Source: an uncultured Lachnospiraceae bacterium (lineage in GTDB: Bacteria; Bacillota; Clostridia; Lachnospirales; Lachnospiraceae). Taken from it: a DNA stretch of 64,000 nt. The notes under the pieces are model-generated. The model made no database searches. It saw nothing but the letters and a program-made list of their open reading frames with translations, and had not been told where the DNA came from. Shown piece by piece: positions 7,168 to 15,166 of the stretch; within the stretch, counting starts at the first letter, position 1, and every line of letters starts with the position of its first letter. A program made the translations under genes and the position numbers. Location of the stretch: NCBI GenBank assembly GCA_910586255.1, contig CAJUHR010000021.1:1-64000 (forward strand), read 5' to 3'.

Positions 7168-10100
7168 ATGTATCAATGCCATATTCAATTCTATTTATCA
7201 GGTAATAATGGAAGGGTATTTGATATAGTTAAAAAAATGCCTCCGCTTGAGAATTTTATACATGATTTTTCTGTAAGTGAAAAACCAGATAGGAAATTGG
7301 CATCAGAAGCTGATGTGATTCTGGCGGATCTTCAGGGTTTAGATGCGAGAGAAATATTTCAGATTTTGGTTTCAGGCAAGTCTATTCAATCTGAACTTAT
7401 TTTGCTTGCGGACAGCAATCAGATAACGCTTTTGGCAGATAAATTGGCAGTGGTTAGGGATATATGGACAATGCCCATGTCGGAGGAGGAAATCAGATTC
7501 CGATTTTTAAGATGGCAGCAGATCTATAAAATGGAAAAGGATTTTTGGCAGACTAGTCATTATCTGGAGACGGCTATTAATAATGTTCCTAATCTTGTGT
7601 GGTTTAAGGATAAAAACGGGATACATGAAAAAGTAAACGACAGCTTTTGCCGCACGGTCAATAAGACGAAGAAGCAGGTGGAGGGACAAAGGCATGCTTA
7701 CATATGGGATGTCGATCAGGATGATCCGGCCTGTATTGAATCAGAGCGGGAAGTTATGACAACAGAGAAAACCTGTGTATCTGAGGAAACCATAAAGACA
7801 GGGGAGGGAATGCGGCTGCTTACCACTTATAAATCTCCCTTGTATGATATTGACGGAAGTGTAATGGGAACTGTGGGTATCGCCATTGATGTGACACAGG
7901 AAAGAGCTTATGAGAAGGAGATTGTAGAAAAAAATCGTACTTTGGAAACAATTTTCACCACCATGGATTGCGGTGTAATGTGCCATACCATAGACGGTTC
8001 TCGTATTCTCAGTATAAACAGAGCGGCTCTTAATATTTTGGGATACGATTCTCAGGAAGATATGATGTCAGATGGATTTAACATGGTAGCGGCATCGGTT
8101 TTGGATGAGGATAGGGATAAGCTGCGGACTTGTATTAAGGAGCTGAAAAAGGAAGGAGATTCCATCAGTGTAGAATACAGAGTGCGCCATAGAGCTGGAG
8201 ATATCCGGCATGTGATGGGTAATGTTAAACTGCTGAAAGAGAATGGGGAGCTTCTTTATCAGCGGTTTCTTTTGGACTGTACAGCCCAGAAGATGCAGGA
8301 AAAGGAAAATGAAAGATATCATATGGAGCTCATCCATGCTCTGAGTATTGATTATAACCTTGTCTGTTATTTTGATCTCCGTACAGGGGAGGGAATGTCT
8401 CTTCGTATGGACGAGAATGGAGATACGGCATTTAGCTCTGTCTTTTCTGGAGATATTTCCCTGGAAAAGTGTATGGAGCAATATATAGAAAAATTTGTTT
8501 ATGAGGAGGATAAAGAGCTTTTAAAGGAAACCTTTTCAAAGAAAAATCTTGAGAAGGAGATGGAAAAGAAGAAACAGCAATATATAAATTACCGCATTGT
8601 CAGTGATGATGAGATGAAGTATTATCAGATAAAGGTAGTGCGCGCGGGCAAATGGGAAAAGGACCATGGGATTGTTTTTGGAATCCGCAGTGTGGATGAA
8701 GAAATCCGAAATGAAATGGAGAAAAAAAATCTTTTGGAGGATGCACTTTTGCAGGCAAATCGGGCAAATAAAGCAAAGAGTGTATTTCTTTCCAATATGT
8801 CTCATGATATCCGTACACCTATGAATGCAATTGTGGGTTTTACCGCATTGGCAATGACACATATTGATCAGAAGGATCATGTGGAGGAATATCTGGGAAA
8901 GATTATGACTTCCGGAAATCATCTGCTGAGTCTGATTAATGATGTTTTGGATATGAGCCGTATTGAAAGCGGAAAAATGCATCTGGAGGAAAAACCGTGC
9001 CGTTTGCCGGATATTCTCCACGGACTGCGCAATATCGTACAGGCAGATATTCGTGCAAAGCAGCTTGAGCTGTATATTGATACAGTGGATATTCTGGATG
9101 AGGACATTTATTGCGATAAGCTTCGGCTGAATCAGGTGCTTTTGAATCTTCTCAGCAATTCGGTCAAGTATACGGGGGCAGGGGGAATCATCAGTTTGCG
9201 GATTATGGAAAAACCAGGAGCTCCTGCCGGTTTTGCCAATTACGAGTTTTATGTTAAAGACACAGGAGTTGGCATGAGTCAGGAATTTTTGTCCCATATT
9301 TTTGAGCCCTTTGAGAGGGAGAAAAATACTACCATCAGCCGGATTCAGGGAACAGGCCTTGGAATGGCAATCACAAAGAATATTGTGGATATGATGAACG
9401 GTTCCATTGAGGTGAGAAGCGAGGAAGGGGTGGGTACAGAGTTTACTGTTTCCTTTACCTTCCGTCTCAATGAGGCAGAGAGAGGGCCCAAGGATATACC
9501 AGAGCTTAAAAATTGCCGGGCCTTGGTGGTGGATGATGATTTCAATACATGCGACAGCGTCTCTTATATGCTGGGGCAGATCGGGCTGAGGGCTGAGTGG
9601 ACCCTGTCAGGAAAGGAGGCAGTGCTGCGGACCCGCCAGGCAGTCATGCGGAGAGACGCCTACAGCGTATATGTTGTAGACTGGATTCTTCCGGATATGA
9701 ACGGAGTTGAAGTGGCTCGCAGGATCCGGAAGGAAATGGGGGAGGATGTGCCAATCATTGTTCTGACTGCATATGACTGGGCAGACATTGAGCAGGAGGC
9801 AAAGGAAGCAGGCGTTACCACCTTCTGCAGTAAACCGCTGTTTTTGTCAGAGCTGCGAAGCTGCCTCTACTCCATTGTCAACTCAGAGGAGACAAAAGAG
9901 AAAAACAAAGAGAAACTGTTGGTTGATCTGCCTACAGGACGGATTTTGCTGGCAGAGGATAATGAGCTGAATCAGGAGATTGCGGTAGAGATTCTAAATG
10001 ACGCTGGATTTACTATGGATGTTGCGGAAAACGGTCAAATTGCTGTGGAAATGTTGAAAAAATCTAAACCGGGATATTATCAATTGGTGCTTATGGATAT

Positions 10101-10311
10101 TCAAATGCCGGTGATGAATGGATATGAAGCTACAAAGCTCATACGCAGCCTGGAAAACCAGGAGCTGGCATCTATACCGATTCTGGCTATGACTGCTAAC
10201 GCCTTTGAGGAGGACAGGCAGGAGGCATTGAGAAGAGGAATGAACGGACATATAGCAAAGCCAATTGATATTGGGACCCTGTTTGATACTTTGGAGAAGA
10301 TTTTGAAGTGA
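7168..10311 (+). CDS. Soluble hybrid sensor histidine kinase, PAS-HisKA-HATPase-REC-REC
   Basis: A 1047-residue kinase with no membrane segment. The first 130 residues look like a degenerate receiver (DVILADLQGL, ELILLAD). PAS folds then lie near 135-250 (ETAINNVPNLVWFKDKNG) and 260-380, with a PAS-like region near 390-510. The H-box SNMSHDIRTPMNAI carries H546. The ATP domain has LNQVLLNLLSNSVKYT, DTGVGM and GTGLGMAI. Two receivers follow with phospho-acceptors D838 (VVDWILPDMNG) and D977 (LMDIQMPVMNG). No DNA-binding output domain is present, so it must signal through a separate partner or a phosphorelay. AGGAGG precedes the ATG. It is a single-gene unit with its own promoter; the signal is unknown. 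Confidence 0.9.
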   Translation: MYQCHIQFYLSGNNGRVFDIVKKMPPLENFIHDFSVSEKPDRKLASEADVILADLQGLDAREIFQILVSGKSIQSELILLADSNQITLLADKLAVVRDIWTMPMSEEEIRFRFLRWQQIYKMEKDFWQTSHYLETAINNVPNLVWFKDKNGIHEKVNDSFCRTVNKTKKQVEGQRHAYIWDVDQDDPACIESEREVMTTEKTCVSEETIKTGEGMRLLTTYKSPLYDIDGSVMGTVGIAIDVTQERAYEKEIVEKNRTLETIFTTMDCGVMCHTIDGSRILSINRAALNILGYDSQEDMMSDGFNMVAASVLDEDRDKLRTCIKELKKEGDSISVEYRVRHRAGDIRHVMGNVKLLKENGELLYQRFLLDCTAQKMQEKENERYHMELIHALSIDYNLVCYFDLRTGEGMSLRMDENGDTAFSSVFSGDISLEKCMEQYIEKFVYEEDKELLKETFSKKNLEKEMEKKKQQYINYRIVSDDEMKYYQIKVVRAGKWEKDHGIVFGIRSVDEEIRNEMEKKNLLEDALLQANRANKAKSVFLSNMSHDIRTPMNAIVGFTALAMTHIDQKDHVEEYLGKIMTSGNHLLSLINDVLDMSRIESGKMHLEEKPCRLPDILHGLRNIVQADIRAKQLELYIDTVDILDEDIYCDKLRLNQVLLNLLSNSVKYTGAGGIISLRIMEKPGAPAGFANYEFYVKDTGVGMSQEFLSHIFEPFEREKNTTISRIQGTGLGMAITKNIVDMMNGSIEVRSEEGVGTEFTVSFTFRLNEAERGPKDIPELKNCRALVVDDDFNTCDSVSYMLGQIGLRAEWTLSGKEAVLRTRQAVMRRDAYSVYVVDWILPDMNGVEVARRIRKEMGEDVPIIVLTAYDWADIEQEAKEAGVTTFCSKPLFLSELRSCLYSIVNSEETKEKNKEKLLVDLPTGRILLAEDNELNQEIAVEILNDAGFTMDVAENGQIAVEMLKKSKPGYYQLVLMDIQMPVMNGYEATKLIRSLENQELASIPILAMTANAFEEDRQEALRRGMNGHIAKPIDIGTLFDTLEKILK

Positions 10312-10361
10312 GTTTTTGGTTTTGTGTTGTGGTTTGCAGAGTAAGCTTTAAAACATGATAA

Positions 10362-10398
10362 CAATTGGGATGGGCATCTTTTTGCCTGTCCCAATTGC
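10362..10398 (+). terminator. Hairpin after the kinase gene
   Basis: CAATTGGGA...TGCC and TGCC...TCCCAATTG arms form a long stem with two wobble pairs and a five-base loop. It has no T run, so it is a terminator or 3' stabilising structure. Confidence 0.55.
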
Positions 10399-10415
10399 TA
10401 TATGTCCATGAGCTG

Positions 10416-10467
10416 AATGATTTGTCAATATGATTCCCATATTTCCAGGTAAATCACCCAATCATTT
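10416..10467 (-). repeat. Dispersed palindromic repeat, copy 2
   Basis: The reverse complement matches 4743-4795 along its whole length, with matching hairpin arms. It lies in the non-coding gap before the tRNA. Confidence 0.7.
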
Positions 10468-10568
10468 GGCAAATAAGTTTGCTTGCCAGTATAAATGGCC
10501 TATCTAGCGGAAAAATTGCAGATGGGGAAATCTAGGGAATCTAGAGTAGCAAAATTTAAAAAGAGGGC

Positions 10569-10597
10569 TTGATTTTTATAACAGGGTATGCTAAAAT
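10569..10597 (+). promoter_or_regulatory. Promoter of the tRNA-Gly gene
   Basis: TTGATT (10569-10574), 17 bases, TAAAAT (10592-10597), with a TG one base before the -10 box (extended -10). It lies 36 bases before the tRNA. Confidence 0.7.
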
Positions 10598-10632
10598 GAT
10601 TTATGTTCTACAGATAAATTTTATATTAATAA

Positions 10633-10705
10633 GCGACAGTGGCTCAGTTGGTGGAGTACGACCTTGCCAAGGTCGGGGTCGCGGGTTCGAGTCCCGTCTG
10701 TCGCT
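10633..10705 (+). tRNA. tRNA-Gly (anticodon GCC)
   Basis: A 73-base cloverleaf with acceptor arms GCGACAG/CTGTCGC, D-arm GCTC...GAGT, anticodon stem GACC/GGTC around TTGCCAA (anticodon GCC), and T-arm GCGGG TTCGAGT CCCGT. The discriminator is T and no CCA is encoded. Its last 24 bases (10682-10705) are repeated at 16723-16746, which marks this tRNA as the attachment site of the element downstream. Confidence 0.95.
10682..10705 (+). repeat. attL core of integrative element 1
   Basis: The 24-base tRNA 3' end, identical to 16723-16746. The tRNA keeps its full sequence at this end. Confidence 0.85.
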
Positions 10706-10826
10706 CTCTAAAGTTTCCAGGTTTTATGCGGGTTTCCGGAGTTCGGAGATCCGCATTTTGTTTACATAAACAAAATTGCTGGAAGTTTTTACTGGAAGTT
10801 TTCTGGTTATCAGCCGTTTCTACGAT

Positions 10827-12026
10827 TCATAAAGCAGCTTGCTTATTATTCATATTTACATAATCATTGATAATTTTTGCCTGCATTTCCACATCACTTT
10901 GTGTGTAAAACTGGATCAGGGTTTTGGGACTATTTCCCATAATAGAGGAGATCAGGGCAGCATTGGGACGCTTGCGCATGTTATTGGTGGCAAAGGATGT
11001 GCGGAAGCCGTAAAGAGGGATATACGGCAGCTCCTGAGCCCCTGAGGGCAGTTTTTTATGTTGATCCTTAACTCCTTCCAGCTGACGATTATGCGCCAGT
11101 AAAAGGCGTTTAAATCCGTTGGAGTATTGGTGCGGTTTGATTGGCTCACCATTTTGACTTACAAACAGGAAATCATTATTGCCCCATTCCGGATATTCAA
11201 GATGGATCTGTTTTTTCCAAAGCAGCCGGCGCCGGATCATTTTATAAAGGTACGCGGGAATCGGGGGAGTCCGGTGGGAGCCGGAGGTTTTTAAATCGGT
11301 CTCATGTTTATAATTATCGTATCCCCGGTCAAAGCTTATGGTATAGCAAGGCTCTGCAGACAGGCTGGATTCTGTAAGGCCACAGACCTCACCGGGGCGG
11401 GCGCCCAGACAGGCAGAGAGGCAAAGCATAGGATAATAATGGCTTTCCTGTACTTCCGGAAGAGAAAGAAAATATTCAATCTGGGCATCGGACCAGATAG
11501 CTTTTTTCTTTTGCGGCACTTTGCAGCGCTTCACTCCGGATGCCGGATTAATTGTAATACATTTTAAAACATCAATCGAAAAATTGAAAATATCAATGAG
11601 GATGTTCAGGCATTTATTAACTGTTTCCGGGGCATATTTCTCTGCCATCAGATTTACATATTTCTGAATATGCAGCGGAGCCACTTCCGAAACAGACCGG
11701 GAACCAAACACATCTTTGATGTAGCTTCGGTAAAATCTTCCATAGATTTGCCAGGTATTGTTGGAATAGACAGGAGGAGCCGTGGCTTTGTGCCATTCCT
11801 CGTAGATTTCGTCAATCTTCATTTTGCGGAGTTTCGGAGCGGCTTCCGCCTGACCGGTTTCAATGGATCGCTGGATATCCGTCTCATCCTGCCGCGCCAG
11901 TTTTTCGGTAGAGCGCATAGGCCCGTTGATCTTGCGCTTATCCGTGGGATGCCAGACAGATGCGTAGTATTGGATTTTGGTTTTTCCGGTTTTTTTGGAT
12001 GTGTATACGTTTTTTTGTATACTCAT
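10827..12026 (-). CDS. Site-specific tyrosine recombinase (integrase)
   Basis: A 399-residue phage-type integrase. It has an N-terminal arm-type region, a SAM-like core-binding domain (residues about 80-180) and a catalytic domain. Visible catalytic residues are Arg in ARPGEVCGL, the box II Arg in LYGFRTSFAT and the nucleophile Tyr in IQFYTQSD. Box II has Tyr where H-x-x-R integrases carry the first His. The start at 12026 is taken because AAAGGAGATGG lies in front and the longer frame has no such site. The gene ends about 120 bases from attL, the usual position for a tRNA-targeting integrase. No excisionase was recognised. Confidence 0.9.
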   Translation of the reverse strand: MSIQKNVYTSKKTGKTKIQYYASVWHPTDKRKINGPMRSTEKLARQDETDIQRSIETGQAEAAPKLRKMKIDEIYEEWHKATAPPVYSNNTWQIYGRFYRSYIKDVFGSRSVSEVAPLHIQKYVNLMAEKYAPETVNKCLNILIDIFNFSIDVLKCITINPASGVKRCKVPQKKKAIWSDAQIEYFLSLPEVQESHYYPMLCLSACLGARPGEVCGLTESSLSAEPCYTISFDRGYDNYKHETDLKTSGSHRTPPIPAYLYKMIRRRLLWKKQIHLEYPEWGNNDFLFVSQNGEPIKPHQYSNGFKRLLLAHNRQLEGVKDQHKKLPSGAQELPYIPLYGFRTSFATNNMRKRPNAALISSIMGNSPKTLIQFYTQSDVEMQAKIINDYVNMNNKQAAL

Positions 12027-12048
12027 GGGTTTCCATCTCCTTTCTGTG

Positions 12049-12065
12049 GTTGCGACAGTCGCAAC
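12049..12065. repeat. Perfect palindrome upstream of the integrase
   Basis: GTTGCGAC-A-GTCGCAAC, eight-base perfect arms, about 23 bases before the integrase ATG. Likely an operator or an arm-type site for the integrase. Confidence 0.6.
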
Positions 12066-12181
12066 TGATTTTTGGGTACAAAAATAACGCCTATACCTTT
12101 GACAGGAGGCGCCGGAGATGATACAATAACTTTGGGTAAAGGATTGTATCATCTGGCGCACTGTCCAGGTATAGAATCTAT

Positions 12182-12219
12182 GTAAGAACCGTTCCTGTTG
12201 GCGCAGGGGCGGTTTTTAC
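12182..12219 (-). terminator. Hairpin between the AIM24 gene and the integrase
   Basis: GTAAGAACCG and CGGTTTTTAC arms with an 18-base loop. It is positioned to end transcription of the AIM24 operon. Part of the right arm is preserved at the integrase deletion junction of element 2 (about 16945-16960). Confidence 0.55.
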
Positions 12220-12256
12220 ATTTGACATTTAAATAATTTTGGTAGAATATTTGATA

Positions 12257-13012
12257 TTATTGCGTTGGAGCCATTAATACTCTGCCAGTTCCCCTATATA
12301 CATTCACCAGTCCTTCTCCTGATACAGCAGAACCAACCAGAGATTTTGAAGAACGTTCTACAGTGAATTTTAAGGAATCAGACCAGGCAATAGCCATATT
12401 TCCATCGATTTTCAGTTCATCGTCTTTTAGATCAAATTCAATTAACTCATCTTTTGGAACGGGACTTTCCAATACAGCAACTCCATTTCCTGTGAGGCAT
12501 AAATTAAATAATCCTTCTTTGCCAGCAACCGCAGAGGAAATGGTAGTTCTGGCAACGACCTTTTGTGTTATATTGGAATCACAGGCTAAAAACAAACCAT
12601 CTTCAAGAACCATGCTCCCCCATTCAGAAACTTCTTCTAACAAAATGTGTTTGTATGTAGGTTCAAGCATAACTAATCCATTTCCTGTATATTCTGGTTT
12701 TGCGCTGGATTCTTTTGTTACTTTGGATGCAATTGCTTTTCCTAAAAAATCACCAACGCCTTTAATTCCAGAAGTCATATTAACAGATCCAGCCATCCAC
12801 TGCATAGCTCCTGCCTGTACAGTAAAGGAATTGCCGCTCAATTCGATAAGCACTTGGCGTTTACGGACATTCATTTCTGCCGCGTAATAAGCGGCCATGG
12901 CTGAGGATGGATTAACACTCAGATCGCGCTGGTGCTCAAATACCTTTACGCAGCCTAACGAAGCAATCTGCTTCATGTTGCCATTGTTGTAGAGATTGTT
13001 GCATGTTACCAT
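12257..13012 (-). CDS. AIM24 family protein
   Basis: A 251-residue protein of the AIM24/TIGR00266 beta-helix-like family. It is rich in short beta repeats (LIELSGNSFTVQAGAMQWM, GNGLVMLEPTYKHILL, GNGVAVLESPVPKDELI) and ends with a mirror set (GEGLVNVYRGTGRVLMAPTQ). No catalytic residues are known for the family and no signal peptide is seen. ACAGGAGGAAC precedes the ATG. It lies inside the integrative element in line with the ImmA and Uma2 genes, so it probably travels as cargo. Its role is unknown; related proteins are often next to stress or phage genes. Confidence 0.8.
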   Translation of the reverse strand: MVTCNNLYNNGNMKQIASLGCVKVFEHQRDLSVNPSSAMAAYYAAEMNVRKRQVLIELSGNSFTVQAGAMQWMAGSVNMTSGIKGVGDFLGKAIASKVTKESSAKPEYTGNGLVMLEPTYKHILLEEVSEWGSMVLEDGLFLACDSNITQKVVARTTISSAVAGKEGLFNLCLTGNGVAVLESPVPKDELIEFDLKDDELKIDGNMAIAWSDSLKFTVERSSKSLVGSAVSGEGLVNVYRGTGRVLMAPTQ

Positions 13013-13081
13013 AATAGTTCCTCCTGTTGTAATATAAAAGTTTTATGTTTTAATCATTGTTATCTTTTTCCAATTCTTTTG

Positions 13082-13423
13082 TTAGTTTAGTCTCAATTCC
13101 AATAATTCCTTTGGATATCCCGTACAGGAACAAAATTGTTCCTGGGTGAATCCGGCATATTCTTGTAGCATATCATCTGTAATTAGTAAATTTGCGGCAA
13201 ATAAATTTGCCTGTTGCTCTATTTTAGAAGTCAAGAGCAGGGTCTTACTGCTCATAAACGCACCGTTCTCTTTTACATGCAGGATAGCATGTCCTAATTC
13301 ATGTGCCATAACTACCTTAGCAGAATTATCTTCCAGATCGGAATTTATATATATATATATGCACTTATGTCTTTTCAGATATTTATAATATCCTGAAATC
13401 TTTCCCAGAGGACACCGAAACAC
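13082..13423 (-). CDS. ImmA/IrrE family metallopeptidase, N-terminus shortened
   Basis: A 113-residue zinc peptidase domain with AHELGHAILH (HExxH, residues about 40-50) and the downstream helix with EQQANLFAANLL. Family members cleave XRE-type repressors to induce the element. The best start is a GTG at 13423. Upstream codons (ADCLNIEV) still read like the family, but they meet a stop after about 16 residues, so the usual first 20-30 residues are missing. It may be non-functional or initiated at a non-standard codon. It lies downstream of a second, degenerate ImmA-like frame. Confidence 0.65.
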   Translation of the reverse strand: MFRCPLGKISGYYKYLKRHKCIYIYINSDLEDNSAKVVMAHELGHAILHVKENGAFMSSKTLLLTSKIEQQANLFAANLLITDDMLQEYAGFTQEQFCSCTGYPKELLELRLN

Positions 13424-13463
13424 TTCTATATTGAGACAATCCGCTGTAAAATTAATTTTAATA

Positions 13464-13694
13464 TTACATTACCTTTTCTATATCATCAGCGTATTCTTTG
13501 CTGAAATCATCATTCATGATATGAGTCAATGCATGTTGATAGGCAAGCATTTGTCTTTCATGGTTCAGGCGGGAGTTAATGAAGATAGAATAACTTCCGT
13601 CTTCATTAAATATCACCTGTTCCTCAACAAGATAATCCATATATAAAAAATATACACCAATGGCTTCTGTTAATAGTGGATTATTCAATACCAC
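13464..13694 (-). CDS. Small ImmA/IrrE-like protein with degenerate zinc motif
   Basis: A 76-residue frame with SIFINSRLNHERQMLAYQHA followed by LTHIMNDDF. It follows the pattern of short phage peptidase-like proteins, but the expected HExxH reads HALTH: both His remain and the catalytic Glu is Ala. It therefore probably binds but does not cut, or is decaying. It lies between the Uma2 gene and the ImmA gene on the same strand, 40 bases from the latter. Confidence 0.5.
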   Translation of the reverse strand: MVLNNPLLTEAIGVYFLYMDYLVEEQVIFNEDGSYSIFINSRLNHERQMLAYQHALTHIMNDDFSKEYADDIEKVM

Positions 13695-13705
13695 GGCCTC
13701 CCAGA

Positions 13706-14248
13706 TTAAAATAATTTATTTATATTAATAACAAGATCGTTGTAAATACATACAGGAATATCATCATCAAAATTATACTGATTGGAGAGCAATTCTTTTT
13801 CAAAATCATATACCATTACAGTTTTTTTCTGTGGATTAACGATCCAGTATTCACGTACCCCGGCAGTGCGATATTTGAATAGTTTAATACCATAGTCGCG
13901 TTGAGGATCAGAAGGAGAGGTCACTTCGATGATCCAGTCTGGGGCACCGTGACAACCACAATCATCTAATTTGTTATTATCACAGATAATGCATATATCG
14001 GGTTCCACATAATTTCTATCATCTTCATTTAAAAATACTGCAAAAGGAGATATAAACACTTCACAAGCCCCTGATTTTTGCTGTATATAGTTGTTGATAG
14101 CAGAAGATAATCTGAAAACAATTCTTTGATGGGAAGTGCTTGGTGGAGCCATATTATAAAGTTTGCCATCAATGAGTTCGGCCCGTTGTCCTTCTGGTAA
14201 AGCATAGATATCATCTATTGTGTAGGAATTAATATTTGCTAATGCCAT
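13706..14248 (-). CDS. Uma2 family (DUF820) endonuclease-like protein
   Basis: A 180-residue PD-(D/E)XK fold protein. Family marks are AELIDGKLYNMAPPSTSHQ (Glu and the substrate loop), FVEPDICI-like YVEPDICIIC with the catalytic Asp, and PDWIIEVTSPSDPQRDYGIK with Glu and Lys. The late motif GVREYWIVNPQKKTV is the most recognisable. AAGGAGTATTC precedes the ATG. A second, diverged Uma2 gene sits at the equivalent place in element 2 (16978-17529), so the gene is a stable part of this element family. Whether it nicks DNA has not been established for such stand-alone copies. Confidence 0.85.
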   Translation of the reverse strand: MALANINSYTIDDIYALPEGQRAELIDGKLYNMAPPSTSHQRIVFRLSSAINNYIQQKSGACEVFISPFAVFLNEDDRNYVEPDICIICDNNKLDDCGCHGAPDWIIEVTSPSDPQRDYGIKLFKYRTAGVREYWIVNPQKKTVMVYDFEKELLSNQYNFDDDIPVCIYNDLVININKLF

Positions 14249-14273
14249 ATGAATACTCCTTTCTTTATGAGAA

Positions 14274-14663
14274 CTATCGCTGTTCTTGTTCCTTGAGAGA
14301 TTTCATAAACTCAATGTGGGCCTTAAGGCGTTCAGGAGGTATGTCCCTAGCTACATGGAAGAGGGAGCGCAACTCGGGGTTCTCAAAAACTTCCTGGGCA
14401 ATCTCACGAGTTTCGTTGTTGAGGTAGTAGTGGCCGATGGTTTCTGGCAAGATAGAGGTTTTTTCTGTTCTCCCCAATAAGTAGTCTGTATCAACATTGA
14501 AAAAATCAGCTATTTTTTCAAGGGTCTCAAAGTCGGGCTCTCGTGCGCCTGTTTCATACATGCCAATAGTACTTCTGGAGATTCCTAATTTTTCAGCCAT
14601 TTCAGCTTGAGTCAGCCTACTTGAAGTTCTAAGGCGCTTAAATATATTTTGAAAGTTACCCAT
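14274..14663 (-). CDS. XRE family transcriptional regulator (element 1 repressor)
   Basis: A 129-residue protein. Residues 5-60 form a lambda-repressor-like HTH (LTQAEMAEKLGISRSTIGMY, then ETGAREPDFETLEKIADFF); the rest is a helical partner domain ending KAHIEFMKSLKEQEQR. The start is set at 14663 by GGAGGTG eight bases upstream; the longer frame adds ten residues without a site. It is divergent from a second HTH gene, with three related palindromic operators between them, a classic lysogeny-type switch. The ImmA proteins encoded further left are the expected anti-repressor proteases. Confidence 0.9.
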   Translation of the reverse strand: MGNFQNIFKRLRTSSRLTQAEMAEKLGISRSTIGMYETGAREPDFETLEKIADFFNVDTDYLLGRTEKTSILPETIGHYYLNNETREIAQEVFENPELRSLFHVARDIPPERLKAHIEFMKSLKEQEQR

Positions 14664-14686
14664 TTTACACCTCCTCTGAAAATATG

Positions 14687-14705
14687 TTATCACAAAACGT
14701 GATAA
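14687..14705. promoter_or_regulatory. Operator O1 of the element 1 switch
   Basis: TTATCACAAAACGTGATAA, an almost perfect palindrome just upstream of the repressor ribosome site. It shares the core CACAAAAyGTG with O2 and O3. Confidence 0.7.
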
Positions 14706-14721
14706 AAGTAAACAACAAATT

Positions 14722-14738
14722 TGTCACAAAATGTGGTT
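14722..14738. promoter_or_regulatory. Operator O2 of the element 1 switch
   Basis: TGTCACAAAATGTGGTT, the second copy, touching the -35 box of the rightward promoter. Confidence 0.7.
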
Positions 14739-14765
14739 GACAAAAAATTTATTCAATGTTATACT
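14737..14765 (+). promoter_or_regulatory. Rightward sigma-A promoter of element 1
   Basis: TTGACA (14737-14742), 17 bases, TATACT (14760-14765). It is flanked by O2 at the -35 box and O3 at the start region, so bound repressor should silence it. Confidence 0.8.
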
Positions 14766-14771
14766 CATGAT

Positions 14772-14788
14772 AGTCACAAAATGTGACA
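14772..14788. promoter_or_regulatory. Operator O3 of the element 1 switch
   Basis: AGTCACAAAATGTGACA, third copy, at the predicted transcription start of the rightward promoter. Confidence 0.7.
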
Positions 14789-14804
14789 AAATGAGGTGAC
14801 TTAT

Positions 14805-15026
14805 TTGGTTCCATACGGAAAGCGTTTAGCACAGTTGAGGGGGCCTAAAAGTCAGGCCGAAGTCGCAAAATCAATAGGAATTGCAACATCTACACTTGGA
14901 ATGTACGAAACTGAACAGAGGATTCCTAGAGATTCAGTGAAAGTTGCTTTGGCTAATTTCTATGGAACGACAGTCCAGGAAATTTTTTTTAAAGAAGAAT
15001 GTCACGAAAAAGGACAAAATATATAA
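14805..15026 (+). CDS. Small XRE-type HTH protein (Cro-like)
   Basis: A 73-residue HTH protein: YGKRLAQLRGPKSQAEVAKS, IGIATSTLGMYETEQRIPRD, then SVKVALANFYGTTVQEIF. It is the first gene of the rightward transcript and faces the repressor across three operators, as Cro does. TTG at 14805 is the preferred start because GAGGTGA lies just upstream; GTG at 14796 would add three residues but would sit on that site. The last residues overlap nothing, and a good ribosome site for the next small gene follows. Confidence 0.8.
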   Translation: MVPYGKRLAQLRGPKSQAEVAKSIGIATSTLGMYETEQRIPRDSVKVALANFYGTTVQEIFFKEECHEKGQNI

Positions 15027-15040
15027 GGAGGTGAGGGGAG

Positions 15041-15142
15041 ATGGCGAAGGTGTATGCAGATTTAATCCGGAAAGGGTTAAAGACCTTAGAAGATGTGCTG
15101 GAGAAGCTGAGGGTGGCTGTTATGGCGGTTTTAGAGGGTTAA
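15041..15142 (+). CDS. CD1375-like small phage protein, 33 aa
   Basis: A 33-residue frame, MAKVYADLIRKGLKTLEDVL then EKLRVAVMAVLEG, preceded by AAGGAGGTGAGG. The opening MAKVYADLI-x-KGLKTLEDVP-like pattern is that of the CD1375 family of tiny proteins encoded just before the holin in clostridial phages. That is also its place here, 24 bases before the holin start. Function unknown. Confidence 0.7.
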   Translation: MAKVYADLIRKGLKTLEDVLEKLRVAVMAVLEG

Positions 15143-15166
15143 TACGATGGAGAGAGGAGAACAATT

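Noticed and set aside
8536..9297. 253-residue minus-strand frame opposite the histidine kinase
   Set aside because: It lies opposite the conserved HisKA/HATPase coding sequence and reads as Cys/His-rich low-quality protein without a start site.
10840..12068. Several plus-strand frames (68-132 residues) opposite the integrase
   Set aside because: They overlap a complete integrase and have no recognisable domain.
14687..14788. CRISPR-like short repeats (CACAAAAyGTG three times)
   Set aside because: The repeats are palindromic, irregularly spaced and flank a divergent promoter, so they are operators. No CRISPR array or cas gene was found in the window.
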